NCBI GenBank assembly: GCA_032622095.1
Contig: CP136068.1
Location: forward strand, 152,671,151-152,735,150
Direction: 5' to 3'
Origin: Siphonodentalium dalli
Taxonomy: Eukaryota > Mollusca > Scaphopoda > Gadilida > Siphonodentaliidae
DNA length: 64,000 nt
The notes under the pieces were generated by a model, which worked only from the letters and a program-made list of their open reading frames with translations, searched no databases and was not told the DNA's origin. Positions 45,444 through 56,050 of the stretch are shown in pieces. The number at the start of each line of letters is the position of its first letter. Within the stretch, counting starts at the first letter, position 1. The translations under genes were made by a program, and so were the position numbers.

Positions 45444-45668
45444 CCAAGATGACTCGTTCCCATCTACATGTCAATATTAACATCCATGGCAAATTTCATG
45501 ATGTTCAGATGAACAGTACGACCTGTAGCCCATGCTAATGGATTGACTTTTGAAATTAAAGATGGCCGCTGGTGGCCATGTTTTTTTGCCAATGACCCCA
45601 AAATGACTCGTTCCCATCGACATGTCAATGTCAACAGCTATGACAAATTTCATAATGATCTGACCAGG
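45444..45668 (+). repeat. tandem array I, third block
   Basis: Continues the array after the insertion: CATCTACATGTCAATATTAA, AAAGATGGCCGCTGGTGGCC (45556), CAATGACCCCAAAATGACTC, ending ATAATGATCTGACCA where another insertion starts. Confidence 0.85.
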
Positions 45669-45786
45669 GCATATATTCCGTTCAATTTTGCGAGAATCCA
45701 AACATACTATTTCGCAAGAATCCATAGTATTTTGCGAGAATATTTACGAGAATCTTCGGTTGGATTCTCGCCGAATTTTAAGCTCT
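45669..45786. mobile_element. short insertion (about 118 bp) with 7-bp TSD, no TIR
   Basis: Array I is interrupted between CTGACCA (45661-45667) and CTGACCA (about 45786-45792, then AAGGTA). The insert GGGCATATATTCCGTTC..AAGCTCTG holds three TTTTGCGAGAAT / TTCGCAAGAATCC-type words and no inverted ends. It could be a SINE or LINE tail fragment or a filler insertion. Coordinates are within a few bases. Confidence 0.55.
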
Positions 45787-45792
45787 GCTGAC

Positions 45793-46034
45793 CAAAGGTA
45801 AAGTTGAGCTAAAAACCAGTACAGATTTAGTGATTTCTACATTCTAATGGACATTATAAGAAGGACAACTCTATCCACTCAGCTCCTCACTATAAAATCA
45901 TTTAATTTCAATACATATAATTTGTGAATCCAGATAGAGTTTTTTAGTAGGACTGGTTTTGTGCCAAGCGAAGTACATGTACATGTATATGACACTGTTG
46001 CTCAGTTCAGAGAGTGGGCAATACAATAAAGTTA
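45793..46034. other. no recognisable feature
   Basis: Short AT-rich stretch with TACATGTACATGTATATGAC (about 45973). Confidence 0.35.
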
Positions 46035-46168
46035 TTATACAATGTTGTGTACAGTATGTGTTTTTCTTGTACGAGTCCAGGTTGTGGTGAAAAGTCATAT
46101 CCAATATGACTTTTCACCACAACCTAACTAGTACAAGAAAAACACATACTGTACACAACACTGTATAA
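46035..46168. repeat. near-perfect palindrome (134 nt)
   Basis: TTATACAATGTTGTGTACAG + TATGTGTTTTTCTTGTAC, AGGTTGTGGTGAAAAGTCAT and the inverse of each around a CCA centre. A small bulge (GAGTCC / AACTAG) lies in the stem. Would fold as a 60-bp duplex. Confidence 0.9.
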
Positions 46169-46185
46169 TGACATTTTTATTATCA

Positions 46186-46299
46186 ATCTGTATGTTTATC
46201 AAAATGTTTGGAACACAAACGTTTGTGGTTATTTTTGGTACATGTATTTGTCGGCGCTTGATTCTCTATAAAAGCCTGTATTTGATCATCAGAAAGCAT
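46186..46299 (-). pseudogene. possible fragment of a Crypton/DUF3504-type N-terminus
   Basis: The minus strand reads MLSDDQIQAFIENQAPTNTC.. from 46299. The pattern of an acidic D-D-x-I-x-x-F-I-E-x-Q..N-T start resembles the N-terminal helix of DUF3504 proteins related to Crypton tyrosine recombinases. The match is short and then ends at a stop, so this is a guess based on about 20 residues. Confidence 0.22.
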
Positions 46300-47940
46300 G
46301 ATTTGGAACAGTAAACACGGAAGTGAAAAAAAACTCAATGAGGAAGTGAAATGTCGGCTAAATCTACCAGAGTATTTCGCGAGCATCACAATTTCACTTT
46401 GGTAATAGAATTACTTTGTGACGTCATGGAGTCCCGATAACAAAAGTCATACTGGACTCGATTGAATGCAATGGCTTTTGGGAAACCAATATGACTTTTT
46501 CCCGGATTATCATGTGACGGCTTTTGCCCAATCAGAAATAGTGTTAGTTAAGGGATGGATAATAATAAATATTTGTATGGATGGAAAAAAAACATAATAT
46601 TTTCTGAATCCAAGAAGGTCCGTCACTCTGAGAAAATCAATGAATAAAACCCGTTTTAACCTTCCCTCATATTGATCAAGCCCTCTTAATTCAGATTGTT
46701 TGGCTTCAGCAATCCGCTATAGCAACCCTTTGCCATGGCCGAGATTGCTTCAGTAAATGGCTTCAGTATTGCGGATTGCCTTACGCAATTATGAAAGGCT
46801 GCTGATCACTATATTCAAATCTAACTGTTGGTACTTGAACAACAATGCTGAATGTGAAGCAAATATGGACAATCTAAGTCCAACAAGGGCCGTAACTCTG
46901 ATAACAATGAATGGATGAACCTCATAGTACATAGTAAGTGAGAATCCTTATCCCCTAAACTTGGCTATCAACATGCCAAAGCACAACCAAAATCTGATGA
47001 TTCAAGCTGAAATGTTTGTACAGAGACATAATTCACAAATTTCCAAGTCTTGATTCCCTGTAGAATTACTGTGTTTTGATTCTCGCAAAATTTTATCCGA
47101 TTTTAAGGCCTGCATGCTATCAAATGGCACATGAGTAATCATCTTTAATAATGATATTTGTGACTAATAATTTAATTCTCTCGGCGATATAACTTTATGA
47201 TAACGTATGTAACATAAGACAGCAAAAAAGGTCAAGTTGGGTACCCAAAACACCTATTCCGAATGCTGGGGGGGGGGGGGTACAGTATGTTAGTCCGAGG
47301 GTTCAATAGTCTTTCTGAGAGTTCAATAGTCTTGAGGGTTCAATAGTCTGAGCCTGAGGGTTCATATAGACAAGAGTTCAATATATAGTCAGCCATACAC
47401 TGAGTGACAAGGGAGTCGACAATAGTTATCTGTGAGATGCCTCTTGGCTTCTCTCGACTATAGTTATCTGTGAGATGCCTCTTTGCTTCTCATAAGTCAA
47501 TTTCTTAAATGCGAAAAGTTTGAAATGCCATAAGTTTTTATGTTCGTATATACATGTACACATGCACAAAGGATGACCACTGCAATCTGTATTTGACCAT
47601 TCATAAGTGAAATCTGGATTTGAGTTTTGTGATTCTACAACCCTGATATATTACTATGATACATGTAGCCTTTACATAGTTCAGGACGATATGACGATAC
47701 TAGTATATCGGGAATAGCCGGTTTTAAATTTAATATAGTCAATAATATCATCTGAAACAAAAAAATTGTTATACTGTCCAAGTTGTAACATTCTCCCTGT
47801 CTGTCGAAACTCAACAAAAATGGAAGTTAGCGTAAACTTGTATAATAGTCCCAAACTTCCCGGAAACACGAGCATAAAACGGATCATGGCATTGCTAGCA
47901 CTTCAACAAACATCCATTTCACAAACTAATTGAACATGTC
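46300..47940. other. repeat-derived intronic stretch, mostly unassigned
   Basis: Contains TGACGTCATGGAGTCCCGAT (about 46419), an AAGTCATA..ATATGACTT pair (46443 / 46489), a unit with AAGTCCAACAAGGGCCGTAACTCTG (46877) like the CCCCC-type interiors, a G13 run (47268-47280), a short GGGTTCAATAGTCT array (47290-47375) and a repeated GACTATAGTTATCTGTGAGA (47420 / 47455). No gene seen. Confidence 0.45.
47290..47375 (+). repeat. short GAGGGTTCAATAGTCT array
   Basis: Four to five copies of GAGGGTTCAATAGTCT with variable spacers. The reverse complement of the same words forms the array at 55318-55490. Confidence 0.75.
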
Positions 47941-47944
47941 TATA

Positions 47945-48350
47945 TTTATTTTCCAAGATGGCTGCTGGCGGCCACGTTTTTTGGCCGAATGACCCCAAAA
48001 TGACTCGTTCCCATCTACATGTCATTGTTAACATCCATCATAAATTTCATGATAATCCAACCAAAGCTACGACCTGTAGCCCGTGCCAAAAGATTTAGTC
48101 ATGCAAAGAGTAAAATCCAAGATGGCTGCTGGCGGACATGTTTTTTCGCCAAACGACCCCAAAATTACTCGTTCCCTTCTAGATGTCAATATTAACGTCC
48201 ATGACAAATTTCATGATGATCAGACGAACAGTACGATCTGTAGCCCATGCTAATGGATTGAATTTTGAAATCCAAGATGGCCGCTGGTGGCCATGTTTTT
48301 TTGCCGAATGACCCCAAAATGATGCGTTTCCCATCTACATGTCAACAGTA
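47945..48350 (+). repeat. tandem array I, last block
   Basis: Resumes TTCCAAGATGGCTGCTGGCG (47955), a second unit with the motif at 48118 and a third at 48272, each separated by the CATCTACATGTCA.TGTTAACAT and GACCTGTAGCCCGTGCCAAA blocks. Ends at CATCTACATGTCAACAGTAG. Confidence 0.85.
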
Positions 48351-48981
48351 GTGTTGTGAGGTTTTAGAATTTACGTTTCGGTTTTTTTCGGTAAAACACC
48401 TCGATTTCGGGTTTAGTAAGCAATCACTTAACATAAGGCCTAACAAAAAAAGACCCGTGTTTGGGGTCACATGGTCTGAAAATATTAGGGTAGGTAGGGA
48501 TTATCTTTTTTTTTTTATTATCTTTTTTTTTTTATAATTAAACATACCACATAATAATTTATCCTTGTAATGATATTGTGAATGTATTAATTCCCCCATG
48601 TACTCTGACAGCCATATAGTATATGAGATGTGACATATTTCACATCAACCAGGCCTAGATGGATAATAATTTACACATACCATATTCATTTAATATATTA
48701 AAATAATTTGATATAATTTCAGGCGGTTTTCAGACATTCCTGAACTGAATGTATAAAATTGTTTTAATACTGGTGGGCATTTAATATATTAAATAAATAA
48801 CAGTTTGTCATATTTGTTGTTTTAATATAATATAAAACAGATGCTTTCCTTTATTATATTTGGAAATTATAAGTGTCAAAACAAGGAGAGTAACTTTAAT
48901 ATTATAGTAAACAGTAGTAAAAACTTATAAATAACTGCGGAATTTCCCATTCAACGAACGATCCGATTGGTACTAGGCTAC

Positions 48982-50835
48982 TAGTGATGTTCCGATAATG
49001 AAAAAGCTTATCGGACCGATTTCCGATAACTGGAGGCACAATCGGCCGATTTCCGATTCCGATTCCGATGTTTATATATATTGTGCGTTTGTTCCTATAA
49101 TGGACTTATATACACCCAATGCACTCCATATCCCGCATAGTTTCAAAGCCAAATACATCAAAGAAATATATACACACTGTCGTGACAGTATTTCTGCCGA
49201 CGTCGGTTGTGTGCTTCCTTTGATGTATACCGGTAGTTGTTTTGACAAAGAGATCAAAGGTGCCGACTCAGAGTAACGTTATGACCATGTGTGGAACACT
49301 TGCATGCAGAGTAAAAGTCTTGATTGAATACTTGTAAGTTGCAACAATGTACACTCTTATGACTAATGCCCTGCTACACAATCATTATTCAATTTTGATC
49401 TTAAACATATTTGTGTAGTATATGTGTAGTTTCATATTCGTACACAAATTGTGTAAATGTTTTTACACATAAATGGGTAAATTTTTACACATTTATACAC
49501 AACTGTGTGTATAAAATCAACACATATCCCTTACACATTTTGTGTAGGTTCTTACACATACAGTTCGTAGACAAGAAATGCAAGTTCAGTAGTCCGACCT
49601 GTGGGTATAGTATTAAAGATATATGCAGATTTATATGTTAAAACTTTCATGGCGCATAGTGGTATGTAGTATTTTGTTCTGTACTGTGAGTTTTTGCTTT
49701 GAATGAACAAACCAGGGTCGAGGTGTGATTGCATAATATTAGTATTATCACAACAATCATAACAAGAGTCTAAGGGCAGTAATCGCCATGAAAGTTTTAA
49801 CAAATAAATCCTCATATACTATTAATACTAAACCCACAAATTGGAATTCTGAACTTACATCCTTGTCTACGATCGCTGTAGATTGTATTCCAAAAAATAT
49901 ACTCAAACAATATGGCCGTCACGAAGCAGACTATGAAACTGAAGGCACCGCAATGCGCATGCTCTACGTTCTTACACAATTGTGTGTAACAAAATATACA
50001 CATTATGTGTAGAACGGCACTTGGTCAATGTATTTGTATGTAAAACTACACATTGCTATGTGTATTAACCGGGTTTACACATTTGATGTGTAATCGTTTC
50101 TACACATTAGTTATAAGAGTGTATGGAATGGCGATGATTATTAACTAAATTTTGATTGATGGATAATAATTGCTGTCATATTTGTCTGAGATTTCCCAAG
50201 TTTCCATTGGTCACACCTTTTATCTTTTAACAACTCGGAAGCTTTTATAGTTCCGCCTGCTCAATTTTTGTTTCGCAAGTTCAACGTGGAGCTAAGCGTA
50301 TTTCATAGCATACGTTGTACAGACGAAAAAGCTAATTATGCCCCTACTAACATTGATCGTTATTGAAGACAGTTCTGATAACAACTGTATTATTTCATTC
50401 AGTGTGTGCTTCAAGTTATTGACATAGCATGTGACGTCACATGACACGTGCTCTAGAGGAAGCCTCACTGTAATCAGGTCAGCTTTTTAATTAAAGCTTT
50501 CTTTGAATCTATTTCGTGTCAACGCGATTGAACCAATAACTTCATATTACACGGGATGTCGGGCATGTGTATTGCCATTCTTATAATATATCATCATATC
50601 AGACTGCTTTGATGATGCCAATGGCTTCTTTTTAGGCTGTTACAACTGCGTTTTACATTCAATACTACAGTTGTATTGCGTATGTTTATTAAAGCGTGCA
50701 CATTGCGCTTAGATACTAGAACGTTTTTATTTATTTTGACAATCGGTAAAAGCCGATGTTCAACTGCGAGGTACGATTAATTTCCGATGGGCTATTATCG
50801 GCCGATGGCCGATTCCGATTATCGGAACATCACTA
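48982..50835. mobile_element. hAT element (1,854 bp), perfect 8-bp TSD
   Basis: Ends TAGTGATGTTCCGATAAT and ATTATCGGAACATCACTA flanked by TAGGCTAC (48974-48981 and 50836-50843). Subterminal CCGAT(T/A)..ATCGGCCGAT words are repeated at both ends, as is common for hAT transposase binding sites. Interior has no clear transposase and hosts a nested TA-type element. Confidence 0.93.
49350..50123. mobile_element. TA-flanked element (774 bp) with TACACA/TGTGTA repeats
   Basis: TA-CACTCTTATGACTAATG.. to ..CATTAGTTATAAGAGTG-TA. Inside are many TTTACACAT / ATGTGTAA palindromic words, and a long inverted pair (about 49560-49655 and 49785-49880: GCGCCATGAAAGTTTTAACA.. against CGCCATGAAAGTTTTAACAA..). 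Nested in the hAT element. Confidence 0.85.
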
Positions 50836-51743
50836 TAGGCTACTAGCACATAATTATTTATAGCAGTCCAATGGGCGGAGATCTGACCAGAGTGATGCAT
50901 TGGGTTTCACGGGGTCGTATTTTGTCACAATCTTGTCGACAACTTTTCAGCATGAAAAGGTGTTTTGTGAAATATTCGTATTGACAACAATATGTAGATA
51001 TGTACCGTACTAGATCATACATCCAACTGCATTCACGCACAGCTTGGTAAAACACAGCGCCAGATTGCAGCAATATTGCCAATATAAACAAGTAAATAAT
51101 ATGCCCATCATAAACCAACTTCCCACTGTGAGCCCCGTGTGTTCAATCAATGATTCTATACCATCATTTGTCAGACCATTCCACGTATGGATAAAGGGAC
51201 GCAGGTTGTAAACAGCGTGACAGGAAACTCCTCTCGTGGGCCTCACTTTAGAGAAGCCGCGTTAGCAACACGTTAGCTGCGCCGCATTGAATGGATTGGT
51301 TTATTATTTACTGGGGGTGAAAGCTATACACGTGGTTTGTGAATGAATGTTACAGAACATCGCGGAACATGTTGTTGATGTTTAGAAATTCTCAAAATAT
51401 GAACTATGCGGGCTGGATTAATTATTAAATAAACACTCTGTGCAGCAGTGCCTACGTATGTCGGCCTATTCATGTTTTAAAATATATTTTTGGCATTGAT
51501 TGTGTGAGTTTGAACAACCTCTGGATGGAGTAGACAAAGCCGTACCGTATATAAAAGATGTAAGATTGGAATTAAAAAAATTTGGAAATCTCAATAAAAA
51601 GTTTAGGGTCGCATGGTTTTATTAGGCACGGTCGGGTGACCCCAAACACAGGTATTTTTTTGTTAGGCCTAATAGCAATTAGTCCAACACAACTGGACAA
51701 AACAGGCACTACCAGTCACAGAGGGTCATAATAAGTTGGGGAC

Positions 51744-52025
51744 CAGTGTTCGCGCTGGACCGAAAAAAACTTTAGCCAAAAGTTTAGCCAAATGAAAATT
51801 TTATTAGCCAAATGAAAAAAACTTTAGCCAAATGTTTTTTAGCCAAATTAAAAAAAACTATGGCCAAATTAAATAATCGTTTTCTGGTCGGTTCACAATT
51901 AATGACTAAAACGTCAAATCTAACAGACACAGGTAAAATACACAATAATTTAACTAATTTTTATGAACTAGAAATAATTTTATATATATCATTTATTAAA
52001 AAAATATTAATCTTTATGGGGGGGT

Positions 52026-52056
<31 letters not shown>

Positions 52057-52706
52057 AACCAGGGATTGTCCTTCTTAATGTCATTAAATTTTTGTTTTAT
52101 ATCAATATCTTTTTTTAAATCATTAAATATTAATTATTCTTGCGAAAATATTTAAGTGACATCTGGAAACTAATAACTTAATATTGTTACGACATTATCA
52201 AATTGCAATCTGTCATAAAAGCATGCATATTATTTTGAATGTATCGGTATTGACGACAAATATCTGTCGTGATTCACATTTGGCTGATTAAGCTATTGTC
52301 TTACACTTGGTGCTCATAAACCTTGGCCGTCATAAATACAATGTCATCATACACATGCATTGTGCAGGAGTCCCGTGAGTGACCAGACAGACAATGCGGG
52401 ATTAGCGGATTAAATGTAAAATAATGATTTTTTGCTGTTTCGTGCAGAGTGACGGGTTTCCCTTTGTACTGTCCGCGATCGGGTTTCCCTTTATACAGTC
52501 GGCGATATATTCCCACTTACGATGTTTTCGGACTAGATCGTTCACATCACAGAATTGAAAACACACTTGCCAAAAATTCATGCTTTCAGTCTCCATTTGG
52601 GGTCAAAAAAAGTTTAGCCAAAAGTTTAGCCAAATGAAATTTTTATTAGCCAAATTCGAAAAAGATTAGCCATTGGCTAATTTGGCTACCGACAGCGCGA
52701 ACACTG
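51744..52706. mobile_element. hAT element (963 bp), perfect 8-bp TSD
   Basis: Ends CAGTGTTCGCGCTG and CAGCGCGAACACTG flanked by TTGGGGAC (51736-51743 and 52707-52714). Each end has several TTTAGCCAAA / TTAGCCAAAT words in the same orientation. A 30-nt G run (52026-52055) lies inside. No coding capacity. Confidence 0.95.
52026..52055 (+). repeat. poly-G run (30 nt)
   Basis: Preceded by GGGGGGGT; within the hAT element. Confidence 0.9.
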
Positions 52707-53019
52707 TTGGGGACCAGCTTGCTCTGTTGCTAAATCATGAACTTTAATGAGAATGTGAGATAAAAGTCATATATTGAACCATAAAGTTTAAGCAAACACA
52801 AAATAGTAGTGCCCGACTGACCATATTTCCAGATGCTGACTCAAACTTTTTTCCGACTATACACAAATATTTCCACCATACCAAAATCAAAACATAAAAG
52901 GGAAACGCAAATACAGCGACGTTTCATGCATACAAGATGAAGTCCCGTGCGACTTGTATATTGGTACCGATATCGTTTATAGACAATTAAGGTGGTGGTA
53001 ATCAATCAGTTACTGTGTA

Positions 53020-53220
53020 GCAAGTTCGACATGTGCCCAGTTCCTAGACAATGATGACGTAATTACGCGTTTCCCGCTCAGTTTGTGGGTTAGAGATACC
53101 CTGTTACGCGCAAAAATAACTGCCGCGATCAACAAGACGCTGATAAGTGCACGTACATGTATATGCACGGCAATTGGCCGGCTCAAATTCGTAACATTTC
53201 GTTGAACGTTATAGATAAAA
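53020..53220 (+). repeat. dispersed repeat R2, copy 2
   Basis: CATGTGCCCAGTTCC..GATGACGTAATT..CAGTTTGTGGGTTAGAGATA..AACTGCCGCGATCAACAAG..GCACGGCAATTGGCCGGCTC, homologous to 41760-42040. Confidence 0.65.
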
Positions 53221-54711
53221 GTTCAATTTTATTGACTGATTAGCCAGGAGAATGAAGTTTCAGAAATTGCAGTTCTAACTACCGACTTTATTTCCGCACG
53301 GAACGAAATGTTTCCTCAAGCACACGCCATCAATTCAAATAAAGTGCACACTTATTCTAAGACAGTTGACAATAGAGGTGACAAAAGTCAACGACCTACT
53401 GGACCATTTCCCACGTGGTATAACATTTCTTTTCGTTCGTATTCTCATTTTTAAAACGACATGCTTCCTCATTTCAGTTTCGTTTGGCAACTCAATGACA
53501 CTTACGATATTATAACAACACATATCTGAGACGAAATGGACACATCCCGATATATAATTGATCAGAGAGGTCGATTATTTGACAACACTATCAACTAACA
53601 AGTCGATTCAATTGAAAAATAAACATACAAAAAAAAACGTAATGTCGGTTGGGGCAGAATCACGTCGGTCGGTATGCATTCCCATATTAAAGGATCAAAG
53701 AAGCCAACAGCTGTTTACAAATACGCAGCTCATCCGCCGGACATCTCACACATGGCAACAATAACACATGGATGAGTATGCAGTATTTATTATCAGTGTT
53801 ATCACTGTTCACTAATTTAACACTGTGTCATTGAAACGGTGCTTTGAACACTGCTTACAGTTTATATTATGCCTAACCAACTTAGGAGTTGAAAGTTGTT
53901 GTGTTCGCCATCGGCAAACTGTCAGATGTTGCAGACAAGTGGTCTTTATACTGTGGTGTAAAATCAATGTGCAATACACATTTACTAAACCTTGCATGGC
54001 CCACAAATCGTAAATAAAATGTAAAGATGTAATGTGCAAAGATGGAACTTTATTCATGAAATATTGCATATATTATACTTACCAATTGTTATATACCAAA
54101 ATAATATTGCGATATCGTTTAGGCCAAAGCGAAAAATAGGCATGTTTCCACTCCCCCGCCCGCCCCACCTCAAAACCCCCTGACGAAACTCACTTTATTT
54201 ATTTTCCAAATCCCGAAAAATAAAATACGATGTATTTACTATTTCCACGTGAATTAATACTACACTATTTATATTGTTATATATAGACCTCTCACATAAA
54301 CAAGCATACTAAAATTGTCTCCTTATTTGGTTATTAAATCAACCCACTGACAATAAAATTCCGTGTTGTGACCGATATAGCAACAGATTGTAAACAAAAA
54401 CAAACACGCACGTGGTTTTCAGACACACTGTAAAATGAAGCTCCATGGCGGCATTAGGGTGATGAGTTTATGACCGCATTATTAATGTACGTCAACTAAC
54501 GACATGCCCAAATATACCGGCAAAATAATGCTACACAATATTTACGCGAACGCAATCGCAAAGAATACATCTGTCCCAAAACTTCCAACGGTGTCTGAAA
54601 AGAACGGACTGTAACAACCGGATGATATAGGCCTACGGTAACGGAAGCCGGAGTGTATATTTACCGGAAGATCTAAAACAATTTTGCCAACATCCGGGAA
54701 ATAGTGTCAAC
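53221..54711. other. no recognisable gene or element
   Basis: Mixed intronic sequence. The last 120 bp become CpG-richer (ACGGTAACGGAAGCCGGAG, ACCGGAAGAT) upstream of the open frame at 54712. Confidence 0.4.
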
Positions 54712-54930
54712 ATGTCGTCCCAAACAAGTGCCAGCAGCGTGTTGGCACTTAAGTTTTTTAAATGCATACACATGGCGCAAGGCAGAAACAAAATGACAAA
54801 GGTTCCCCACTGCAACACCTTTTTTCAAGTCTATGAAAAGAATCACCCCAAAGGCCTTGACGCCCAATTATGTGGAAAGTTATTCTACACTGTTGTAAAT
54901 ATTGAAACTAGTTGTTTTATTGAATATTAA
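54712..54930 (+). other. candidate small ORF (72 codons), unidentified
   Basis: ATG (A at -3: CAACATGT) to TAA: MSSQTSASSVLALKFFKCIH.. ..VPHCNTFFQVYEKNHPKGLD.. It is preceded by two GGAAG-type ETS words (54644, 54665), the sort of context seen at housekeeping promoters. No family recognised; it lies antisense in POLR2H intron 1. It could be a real small gene, a first exon or chance. Confidence 0.25.
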
Positions 54931-55317
54931 TGAACATATGTACAATTTGCACATGTAGATTAAATACAAGGCACTGAAATTCAGTACATACATTGTTAGC
55001 CTTCACAATAAGTTCATAAATGACATAATTATTAGAAAGATAGCACAAATATATTTGAATTTCCCCGCGAAAAAATAAAGTGAAAAAAAAAAAAAAAAGT
55101 GAAAAGCCACCCCCCCCGCCCCTGTTTTTTTTATGGATGGGAGTGGAAACACACCTATTTTTCACTTTGGCCTTATCGTGATGTTATCACCATAATATTA
55201 CAATATTTTTTGGGGTCAATATTGGCCAGCCCTACCTATATTGCCTTCCTGCAGTTGAAAATGTTGACCAAAGTTGGGAGTGTGACCCAAAACCCTGCTG
55301 CCCATTCTATAGGACCC

Positions 55318-55490
55318 ACAGACTATCAAACTCTCAGACTATCAAACCCTCAGACCATTGAACCCTCGTACTATAATTGAGCCCTGGACTATTTTGAACC
55401 CTCGGTCTGTGCCACTTTAGACTGAACCCTCAAGACTATTGAACACTCTGACTATTCACTATTGAACCCTCGGACTAATGCACTCTCCCA
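55318..55490 (-). repeat. AGACTATTGAACCCTC array
   Basis: About nine variable copies of GACTATTGAACCCTC(A/G) with spacers; the reverse complement of the array at 47290-47375. Confidence 0.8.
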
Positions 55491-55519
55491 AAGCTAGGTA
55501 CCCAAAACACCAAAATGTT

Positions 55520-55900
55520 GAGGCAATGCCCCCTTCATGCATAAGGCATGTCACATCGCATAAGCCTCTGCGCTGGTTGTGTGTCATGACACACGTCTGA
55601 TGCAACTTCATGGATCTGTGACGACTTGGTCTGGAGAAACTCGCCCGTTGTGATTTTGGGGCGACTTTCTCACGTGTCAATGGCGACCTGTCCCAGGTGG
55701 AATCCCATTATGATAATATTGTTTTTGTTATGAGTTATTTTATTTGTATTTAACCAATTAAGTTCCGCACCTGAGACAGTCGCCCCGGAATATGGCTGGG
55801 CGAGATGTCTTCGGCCGGAATCGTCTCTGACAGATACTCTCAAGTATTCCGGCCTGATCGAGTTGTCTCAGGCCCGAGTCGTCCCATTTCAAGTGAAGCT
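55520..55900. repeat. GC-richer inverted-repeat region
   Basis: GGCGACCTGTCCCAGGTGGA (55682) is answered by CCGCACCTGAGACAGTCGCC (55765), and GTCTCTGACAGATACTC..AGTATTCCGGCC by GGCCGGAATCGTCTC. Likely one or two overlapping foldbacks; ends not resolved. Confidence 0.4.
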
Positions 55901-55977
55901 GGAATTTCTTTTTTTTAAAGAAATTGATCTTGATTATGTTCAGAGACTGACGGAAATTTTAATATTTATACACTCAC

Positions 55978-56050
55978 CCCTATCAAAACTCTTTCCATCT
56001 GGATCTATATCTTTTACGTCGAAGATATCTTCGAACAAAACACCGGCCAT
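55978..56050 (-). CDS. POLR2H: POLR2H (RPABC3) exon 1, start codon
   Basis: First coding exon of the eighth-largest subunit shared by nuclear RNA polymerases I, II and III, a small beta-barrel (OB-like) protein of the polymerase core. The minus strand reads 24 codons from ATG (complement of 56048-56050) plus one base. The peptide begins [20 protein letters not shown], matching the animal RPB8 N-terminus almost residue for residue. It ends FDR and is followed by a GTGAGTG donor (55971-55977); the left-over G joins TG of exon 2 to make Val. The start is certain from homology and has a good context (A at -3, G at +4). The exon lies 24.5 kb from exon 2. Its start codon faces the plus-strand gene starting at 56323, so the two appear to share a promoter. 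Confidence 0.97.

Larger units (their letters stand above)
48437..51669. mobile_element. Harbinger-like TIR element (3,233 bp) with TAA TSD
   Basis: Ends GGCCTAACAAAAAAAGACCC and ACAGGTATTTTTTTGTTAGGCC, followed inward by GTGTTTGGGGTCAC / GTGACCCCAAACAC. Flanked by TAA on both sides (48434-48436 and 51670-51672). Most of the interior is a nested hAT element (48982-50835); the element's own sequence is about 1.4 kb with no recognisable transposase. Confidence 0.8.
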
